6,030 bases of DNA from Deferribacterales bacterium UBA4806. Lineage in GTDB: Bacteria; Chrysiogenota; Deferribacteres; Deferribacterales; UBA228. A program made the position numbers and the translations under genes. Where the stretch lies: the NCBI GenBank assembly GCA_002402635.1, contig DHGE01000006.1, positions 1-6,030 on the forward strand, written 5' to 3'. Of this stretch, positions 1 to 4,117 are shown one piece after another; position 1 is the first letter of the stretch, and each line of letters opens with the position of its first letter. The notes beneath the pieces were generated by a model. That model was not told the DNA's origin. It did not search any database and was given only the letters and a program-made list of their open reading frames with translations.

Positions 1-606
1 ATTCAAGGCCTCAGCAGGCAGACCTGCCTTGAGAAGCACTTCCCCCAGCATTAACGACACTATAGGCGTAGCTGAAGCTGGCTTTAATACAACAGTGTTT
101 CCTGCAGCAATAGCTGGGGCAACTTTATGAGCTACAAGATTTAATGGAAAATTAAAAGGGGCAATTGCTGCAACTACACCCACAGGAACTCTATAATAAT
201 AGCCTGCTCTATTAACACCAGAGGGACTAGCATCCATTGGTACAGTTTCCCCATGTATACTTTTAGCTTCTTCTGCAGCAAAATTAAAGGTTTCAATGGC
301 ACGTTCTACCTCACCTAAAGAAAATTTCCATGCTTTACCAACTTCCTTTGCCAACATTTCTGCAAACTTTTCTTTTTCTTCGTTCAATAGTCTTGCTGTT
401 TGTAATAGTATCTCCGATTTTTTATATGAAGGATATCTTTTAAAATCATTAAAAGCCTTTTCAGCTGTATTAACAGCTAGTTCCACATCTTTTTCATTTG
501 ATTTAGGTACAGTTCCTATAGGTTCACCAGTAAACTTATTTTTTACTTCAATTGTTTCTTCTAATGTAACCCATTTACCACCTAACAAAGTTTTATATTG
601 TTTCAT
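1..606 (-). CDS. NAD(P)-dependent aldehyde dehydrogenase, N-terminal part (cut by window edge)
   Basis: Translating the minus strand from the ATG at 606-604 gives 202 uninterrupted residues up to base 1, starting MKQYKTLLGGKW. This is the cofactor-binding half of an ALDH-superfamily enzyme, which oxidises an aldehyde to the acid with NAD(P)+ in the cytoplasm. Visible marks are the N-terminal GGKW, the APFNFPLNLVAHKVAPAIAAGN block at residues 149-170, in which N152 is the conserved oxyanion-hole asparagine, and LKPA at 174-177, in which K175 is the cofactor-binding lysine. The catalytic Cys and Glu lie in the missing C-terminal part. From memory it most resembles the lactaldehyde / non-phosphorylating glyceraldehyde-3-phosphate dehydrogenase branch, but the substrate cannot be read from this half. 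A G5 run five bases before the ATG supports the start. The gene is divergent from the symporter at 812. Family assignment is very secure; substrate is not. Confidence 0.95.
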   Translation of the reverse strand, partial: MKQYKTLLGGKWVTLEETIEVKNKFTGEPIGTVPKSNEKDVELAVNTAEKAFNDFKRYPSYKKSEILLQTARLLNEEKEKFAEMLAKEVGKAWKFSLGEVERAIETFNFAAEEAKSIHGETVPMDASPSGVNRAGYYYRVPVGVVAAIAPFNFPLNLVAHKVAPAIAAGNTVVLKPASATPIVSLMLGEVLLKAGLPAEALN

Positions 607-611
607 ATAAA

Positions 612-616
612 CCCCC
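612..616 (-). promoter_or_regulatory. Ribosome binding site of the aldehyde dehydrogenase
   Basis: A run of five G on the minus strand lies five bases upstream of the ATG at 606 in otherwise A/T-only DNA. It is an imperfect Shine-Dalgarno match but the only G-rich stretch near the start, and it supports the chosen start codon. Confidence 0.6.
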
Positions 617-630
617 AAAATAATTAATAA

Positions 631-649
631 TATTACATATATTGTAATA
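631..649. promoter_or_regulatory. Perfect 7-bp inverted repeat upstream of the dehydrogenase, possible operator
   Basis: TATTACA at 631-637 and TGTAATA at 643-649 are perfect inverted repeats separated by TATAT. The dyad sits 25-43 bases upstream of the dehydrogenase start. It overlaps a minus-strand TACAAT (646-641) that could be the -10 box of that gene; the matching -35 (TTTATC, about 668-663) is weak. A repressor-type operator is an inference. Such dyads also arise by chance in DNA this AT-rich, and no regulator gene is present in the window. Confidence 0.35.
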
Positions 650-674
650 CATTTATGAGATAGATAAAAGTTTA

Positions 675-687
675 AATTGAATCAATT
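675..687. promoter_or_regulatory. 13-bp palindrome AATTGA-A-TCAATT in the divergent intergenic region
   Basis: AATTGA (675-680) and TCAATT (682-687) form a perfect palindrome around A681, midway between two divergent genes. It resembles a transcription-factor half-site pair but not the FNR spacing (TTGAT-N4-ATCAA). It could be a shared operator; no regulator can be named. Confidence 0.3.
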
Positions 688-750
688 AATTTCATTTAGA
701 ATTTAAAAAATAAAATTATATTCAAACAAATACAATGTTCGTTATAAAAC

Positions 751-764
751 AAAATTATAATTTT
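751..764. promoter_or_regulatory. 14-bp perfect palindrome AAAATTATAATTTT upstream of the symporter
   Basis: AAAATTATAATTTT is its own reverse complement. Its right part also pairs with an upstream copy: ATAAAATTATA at 710-720 is the exact inverse of TATAATTTTAT at 756-766. It lies just upstream of the candidate -35 box of the symporter, where either a regulator site or an AT-rich UP-like element would be plausible. Being pure A/T, it has a sizeable chance of being coincidence. Confidence 0.25.
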
Positions 765-767
765 ATG

Positions 768-798
768 TTGCAAAAACTAAATATATATACTATATAAT
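768..798 (+). promoter_or_regulatory. Candidate sigma70 promoter of the symporter
   Basis: TTGCAA at 768-773 (4 of 6 to the -35 consensus) and a perfect TATAAT at 793-798 are separated by 19 bases, a little long. Transcription would start near 805, leaving only about 6-8 bases before the ATG at 812. A second TATAAT lies at 756-761 without a convincing -35. Confidence 0.4.
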
Positions 799-811
799 AC
801 AAACTGTAGAA

Positions 812-2293
812 ATGGATATTTTTAGCTGGATAACTCAACCATTTACAGGGCTTCAAGTTGGAACACTTTTTGCTTATCTCTGCCTTATTTCCATATTTCT
901 CTTACTCGGCAAATTCTTGAGAGTAAAAATTACTTTCTTTCAAAAAATATTATTACCTGCCAGTGTAATTGCTGGATTTATTGGATTGTTTTTCGGTCCC
1001 TCTATTTTTGGGAAATTTATCAACAATAATAATCTCATTAATATACTTGAAACCATAAGGATTGGTTTTGGAACACTTCCAGTAAGATTAATAGACGTCG
1101 TTTTTGCAACAATGTTTCTTGGCATCACATTACCAAGGGGTAGTGAAATAATTAAGAATTCTGGGCCAATGCTCAGTTACTCAATGATTGTAGGTGGCCC
1201 AATGCAGCATGCAATAGCTGGCCTTTTAACACTACTTGTTCTTATACCTTTATTTGGTGTTGACCCTACCTTTGGCACACTTTTAGAGATAGGTTTTGCT
1301 GGAGGCCACGGAACTGCTGGTGGCATGATGGACCTATTTAAGAATGGAATACCAGAAATAGGCTGGAGGTTTCCAGCAGGTGCAGATTTAGGGCTGACTT
1401 CTGCAACTGTTGGAATTTTAACCTCTACTATAGGTGGTATAATTCTCATTAATATGGTAGCAAGAAGGGGCTATACAAAAATACTTGAAAAGCCACAGGA
1501 ATTACCAGAAGAAATTAGAGTTGGTATAATACCCCAAGAAAAAAGATATACCATTTCAAAAGCTACTGTTGCCAGTGAATCCATTGAACCATTAGCATTT
1601 CACTTTGCAATAATATTTATTTCAATGTTCTTAGGTTACCTTTTTGATGCCTTTTTAGCCAGAACTGGTATTTTCTTAAGAGAGTTAACAGGCAATATTT
1701 ATATTGGAGCAGCACTTAACGCTGTGCCAACCTTTCCTTTGTGCATGTTAGGTGGAATGATTGTGCAATTATTCTTTATGAAATGTAAAATTGCCCATCT
1801 TATAGACAGGCAGAGCATTGAAAGGCTTCAAGGGTTAGCTTTAGAGATTCTTGTTACAAGTGCTATTGCAAGTATTAGTATTCCGGTATTAATTCAATAT
1901 GCCTTGCCATTTTCTCTACTTATGATTGTTGGGATCACTTATATTGTCACTATAACATGGTTTGTTGCACCAAGAATGCTCTCTGGCGCTTGGTTTGAAA
2001 AATCAATTGTTGAATTTGGTATGGAAACAGGTGTAACTGCTATGGGTATTATGCTCCTTCGTGTGGTTGATCCACATTTTAAAACAGAAGCATCAGAGGC
2101 ATTTGCCTTCAAACAACTAATATATGAACCCTTTTTTGGAGGTGGTTTTATCACAGCTTTAACACCATTATTGATAATGATGTGGGGATTAAGAAATTTT
2201 ATTATTGTAATGTTTTTATTTGCTCTTCTATTTGGCGTAGTAATACCCTTTTTCACAGGCACATTTCACAAAAAAGCTTTGCCCTACAGATAA
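812..2293 (+). CDS. Sodium/glutamate symporter family (ESS, GltS-like) transporter
   Basis: Predicted polytopic inner-membrane carrier of 493 residues. The ESS family (TC 2.A.27) couples Na+ entry to uptake of glutamate or a similar acidic solute. The sequence is strongly hydrophobic, with about ten or more membrane segments in two halves. The first half carries the family signature GFAGGHGTAGG (residues 161-171; GGHGT at 164-168), which E. coli GltS has as GGHGTG. The equivalent region of the second half is FGMETGVTAMGIMLLRVVDP (402-421). A hydrophilic segment around residues 220-260 separates the halves. At 493 residues it is clearly longer than the ~400 of E. coli GltS, so glutamate as substrate is inferred from the family only. 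The ATG at 812 is the first good in-frame start and puts the first hydrophobic segment at residues 18-33, but no Shine-Dalgarno sequence precedes it. It is divergent from the aldehyde dehydrogenase and is followed 21 bases later by a dehalogenase remnant. Confidence 0.88.
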   Translation: MDIFSWITQPFTGLQVGTLFAYLCLISIFLLLGKFLRVKITFFQKILLPASVIAGFIGLFFGPSIFGKFINNNNLINILETIRIGFGTLPVRLIDVVFATMFLGITLPRGSEIIKNSGPMLSYSMIVGGPMQHAIAGLLTLLVLIPLFGVDPTFGTLLEIGFAGGHGTAGGMMDLFKNGIPEIGWRFPAGADLGLTSATVGILTSTIGGIILINMVARRGYTKILEKPQELPEEIRVGIIPQEKRYTISKATVASESIEPLAFHFAIIFISMFLGYLFDAFLARTGIFLRELTGNIYIGAALNAVPTFPLCMLGGMIVQLFFMKCKIAHLIDRQSIERLQGLALEILVTSAIASISIPVLIQYALPFSLLMIVGITYIVTITWFVAPRMLSGAWFEKSIVEFGMETGVTAMGIMLLRVVDPHFKTEASEAFAFKQLIYEPFFGGGFITALTPLLIMMWGLRNFIIVMFLFALLFGVVIPFFTGTFHKKALPYR

Positions 2294-2314
2294 TTTAGTG
2301 ATAAATTCTGATGT

Positions 2315-2506
2315 ATGAATTTTTTGAATAATTATACATTTTCGGGTGTGTTTTTTATTTCTTCTAATTCCTGGGATATTGCTGGGGCAACATCGGCTGG
2401 TATAAAATCAATCTGGTTAAACAGAAATAGAGATGTTTTTGATAAATATCCATATAAACCTTATGGAATAGCTCAATCTCTGGGCAGAATAGTAGAAATA
2501 ATTTAA
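2315..2506 (+). pseudogene. C-terminal remnant of a type II (L-2-)haloacid dehalogenase, HAD superfamily
   Basis: The frame encodes 63 residues. From residue 12 on, VFFISSNSWDIAGATSAGIKSIWLNRNRDVF matches the C-terminal block of L-2-haloacid dehalogenases, where Pseudomonas L-DEX reads ILFVSSNAWDATGARYFGFPTCWINRTGNVF. The active-site Ser, Asn and Asp of the SSNxWD motif (S16, N18, D21) are kept, as is the tail ending in a helix (QSLGRIVEII). Everything before it is missing: the N-terminal DxYGT nucleophile motif, the cap domain and the conserved Lys, about 170 residues of a usual 220-230. The upstream frame closes with TGA at 2309-2311, and no ribosome binding site precedes the ATG at 2315. 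The intact family hydrolyses 2-haloalkanoates or acts as a related phosphatase; this piece cannot be active. It is a gene tail left by deletion or rearrangement next to the symporter. Identity of the fragment is firm; expression as a small protein is unlikely. Confidence 0.8.
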
Positions 2507-2548
2507 TTCACTCTATAATTATATTAATACACTTCAGGCAAAAAATGG

Positions 2549-2579
2549 TTGATATTTAATCATACTTAACTTATATATT
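2549..2579 (+). promoter_or_regulatory. Candidate promoter of the MscS-family channel gene
   Basis: TTGATA at 2549-2554 (5 of 6 to the -35 consensus) is followed after 17 bases by TATATA (2572-2577), or after 19 bases by TATATT (2574-2579). Transcription from here would give the channel mRNA a leader of about 110 bases. A weaker alternative is TTGCAA at 2600-2605 with an AT-rich -10 near 2624-2631. Confidence 0.4.
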
Positions 2580-2582
2580 GTT

Positions 2583-2602
2583 ACTGCATTAGTGTGCTCT
2601 TG
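2583..2602 (+). repeat. Imperfect direct repeat, copy 1 (upstream of the channel gene)
   Basis: ACTGCATT-AGTGTGCTCTTG here recurs 73 bases later as ACTGCATT-TGTAATGTGCTTTTG (2656-2678), with a three-base insertion and a few substitutions. Both copies lie between the candidate promoter and the start of the channel gene. The end of copy 1 overlaps the 10-bp palindrome TCTTGCAAGA (2598-2607). Function is unknown. Confidence 0.4.
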
Positions 2603-2655
2603 CAAGACTGGCAGCCAAAACAAAATTATATGAAACCATCTGAAAGGCTCAACAT

Positions 2656-2678
2656 ACTGCATTTGTAATGTGCTTTTG
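2656..2678 (+). repeat. Imperfect direct repeat, copy 2 (upstream of the channel gene)
   Basis: Second copy of the ACTGCATT...TGTGCT.TTG repeat, ending nine bases before the ribosome binding site of the channel gene. It could be a regulator half-site pair, a duplicated stretch of an older sequence, or chance. Confidence 0.35.
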
Positions 2679-2686
2679 AACTTAAT

Positions 2687-2692
2687 GGAGAG
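2687..2692 (+). promoter_or_regulatory. Ribosome binding site of the MscS-family channel
   Basis: GGAGAG with its GGAG core ending five bases before the ATG at 2696. It is the best Shine-Dalgarno match in the window. It favours this ATG over the next in-frame one at 2702, which would be 11 bases from the GGAG core. Confidence 0.75.
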
Positions 2693-2695
2693 CAA

Positions 2696-3754
2696 ATGAA
2701 TATGCCAACTTTTTTAAATGATGTTCTGAATTATGCTATATGGAACAATTCCATAAGAGGATACATTTTTTCTATAATATTCTTTATTGTATTATTACTG
2801 ATTTTTTCAGTTTTAAGAAAATTTATATTTAAACGAATTGAAAGTATCGTTCTAAAAACGAAGAATGAATTTGATGACCTTCTCTTAAAAGTTGTTCAGA
2901 TAATTAAATTTCCCTTTGTTATTTATTTATCCTTATTTATCGCTTTAAGATTTTTATCAATTTCTCCCAAATTACAGCGATTATTAGATTCAATTCTCAT
3001 TATCTGGATCATCTATTTAGCAATTATTTCTATTCAAATTTTGATTGATTATGTATTGAGAGTAAAGGCAACAAAGTTACCGAAAACTACCACTGAACTA
3101 ATTAGCAAGATTCTTAAGGGTACTTTATGGGGACTTGGTATCCTCATGATACTTTCTAATTTAGGGATAAATATAAATTCCCTGATTGCTGGATTAGGTA
3201 TTGGTGGTATTGCTGCTGCTCTTGCAATTCAAAATATACTGGGTGATCTTTTTAGTTCCTTTGCTATATACCTTGATAGGCCATTTGAGTTGGGGGATTT
3301 TATAATAGTAGGTGAAGAATTGGGCACAGTGGAAAAAATTGGAGTAAAAACCACAAGAATTAAATCCTTGTGGGGCGAAGAGGTTGTTATTTCAAATAGA
3401 GAATTAACTTCTGTCAGGATCCATAATTATAAAAAAATGGAAACAAGAAGGGTCGCCTTTAGCTTTGGGGTGACTTATCAAACAACGGTTGAACAGTTAA
3501 AAGTTATTCCACAAATTGTTAGAGATATTATCGAGTCGGTAGAACTGACGAGATTTGATAGAGCTAATTTTCACAAGTTTGGAGATTTTGCGCTTCTCTT
3601 TGAAGTTGTTTATTATGTCGTAAGTCCTGATTATAATCTCTATATGGATATTAATGAGAAAATTCATCTCAAGATCAAAGAAGAACTTGAAGCAAGAAAT
3701 ATTTCAATGGCCTACCCAACACAGACCATTTATCTCGAAAAAATTAATAAATAA
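2696..3754 (+). CDS. MscS-family mechanosensitive ion channel
   Basis: Complete 352-residue inner-membrane channel. The family opens under membrane tension and releases solutes during hypo-osmotic shock; active channels are homoheptamers. The hydrophobic segments I see are at about residues 23-40, 69-88, 98-121 and 138-158. They are followed by the pore-lining TM3, INSLIAGLGIGGIAAALAIQ (160-179), with its Gly/Ala packing pattern, which continues through NILGDLFSSFAIYL. The MscS beta domain begins with the signature DRPFELGDFI (194-203) and holds the TRIKSLWGEEVVISNREL block (219-236). An alpha/beta cytoplasmic domain runs to the C-terminus. It is longer than the 286 residues of E. coli MscS because of one or two extra N-terminal helices, as is common among MscS paralogues. 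It has its own ribosome binding site and candidate promoter and is flanked on both sides by non-functional gene tails, so it appears monocistronic. No clear hairpin-plus-T-run terminator follows it. Confidence 0.95.
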   Translation: MNMPTFLNDVLNYAIWNNSIRGYIFSIIFFIVLLLIFSVLRKFIFKRIESIVLKTKNEFDDLLLKVVQIIKFPFVIYLSLFIALRFLSISPKLQRLLDSILIIWIIYLAIISIQILIDYVLRVKATKLPKTTTELISKILKGTLWGLGILMILSNLGININSLIAGLGIGGIAAALAIQNILGDLFSSFAIYLDRPFELGDFIIVGEELGTVEKIGVKTTRIKSLWGEEVVISNRELTSVRIHNYKKMETRRVAFSFGVTYQTTVEQLKVIPQIVRDIIESVELTRFDRANFHKFGDFALLFEVVYYVVSPDYNLYMDINEKIHLKIKEELEARNISMAYPTQTIYLEKINK

Positions 3755-3837
3755 ATCATCATCTGCATTTTTAATAATTAATAGCCCTACAACAGGTAAG
3801 TTATGTCCTATAATTCCTGATAGATTCGGATAAACTC
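3755..3837. other. Non-coding spacer after the channel gene
   Basis: First part of a 363-base stretch without an intact gene (3755-4117). It is AT-rich and I see no intrinsic terminator and no convincing start. A short frame crossing it (to the TAA at 3831) overlaps the end of the channel gene and shows no recognisable protein similarity. Confidence 0.4.
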
Positions 3838-4011
3838 GTGTATAAAATTACAAGAATTATAAATATACGAAGGAAGTCACACAAATTTATTAACAAACCA
3901 CTTGGCTTGATACTGCAGGAATTATCAGAGAAAGAACTGTTAAGGAGAACACAACAAAGGAAAAGGAATGATTATGAGGCTTTTGAATTTATAAAGAAAA
4001 AAAAGACTTGA
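3838..4011 (+). pseudogene. Probable C-terminal tail of an unidentified gene (start-less reading frame)
   Basis: The frame is open from 3814 to the TGA at 4009-4011. It has no ATG and no ribosome binding site; the first conventional start would be GTG at 3838, giving 57 residues. The product is very basic and mostly helix-like: INKPLGLILQELSEKELLRR (residues 22-41), then a Gln/Arg/Lys-rich stretch, then YEAFEFIKKKKT at the end. The composition (balanced E/R/Q/L, few low-complexity runs before the end) reads as real protein rather than random AT-rich DNA. I do not recognise the family. An A8 run (3997-4004) just before the stop could also have shifted the original frame. The basic character and the ACTTGACCCC that overlaps the stop are compatible with the tail of a transposase or other DNA-binding protein, but this is a guess. 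Confidence 0.35.
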
Positions 4012-4117
4012 CCCCAAATATAGTTGTGTCAGATATATTTATCATATATACTACTGAAGAATATTTATGTAATTTTTAGGCAATTTATCTTTAGTATTAG
4101 CTGCCTTGGGTGGTAGA
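4012..4117. promoter_or_regulatory. Chemoreceptor upstream region with candidate sigma70 promoter
   Basis: TTGTGT at 4024-4029 and TATACT at 4047-4052 (5 of 6 to the -10 consensus) are exactly 17 bases apart, giving a leader of about 60 bases. No sigma28-type flagellar promoter (TAAA-N15-GCCGATAA) is visible, although chemoreceptors often use one. The segment between the two boxes can pair weakly (ATATAT/ATATAT flanked by TCAG/CTGA) but lacks a T-run, so I read it as promoter rather than terminator. Confidence 0.45.
4109..4113 (+). promoter_or_regulatory. Ribosome binding site of the chemoreceptor
   Basis: GGTGG, within TTGGGTGG, ends four bases before the ATG at 4118. It is an imperfect Shine-Dalgarno match with short spacing, and it is the only candidate. 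An in-frame TTG at 4106 overlaps this motif and is therefore a less likely start. Confidence 0.5.

Noticed and set aside
296..610. Plus-strand frame of 104 codons
   Set aside because: It lies wholly antisense to the well-supported aldehyde dehydrogenase. Its Ser/Phe-rich product is the usual shadow of an AT-rich coding strand.
940..2262. Three minus-strand frames (940-1128, 1177-1449, 1939-2262)
   Set aside because: All lie inside the symporter gene in antisense, show no recognisable protein features and have no start signals.
2549..2563. TTGATATTTAATCAT as a possible FNR/CRP-type operator
   Set aside because: The half-sites TTGAT and ATCA are five bases apart instead of four and the second is incomplete. 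The first half is better explained as a -35 box.
3741..3833. Frame reading INSPTTGKLCPIIPDRFG before a TAA at 3831
   Set aside because: Short, without a start codon or ribosome binding site, overlapping the end of the channel gene, and not recognisable as any family.
4030..4056. Possible hairpin (TCAG...CTGA with ATATAT arms) as a terminator for upstream transcription
   Set aside because: The stem is A/T only with a bulge and is not followed by a T-run. The same bases form a well-spaced promoter.
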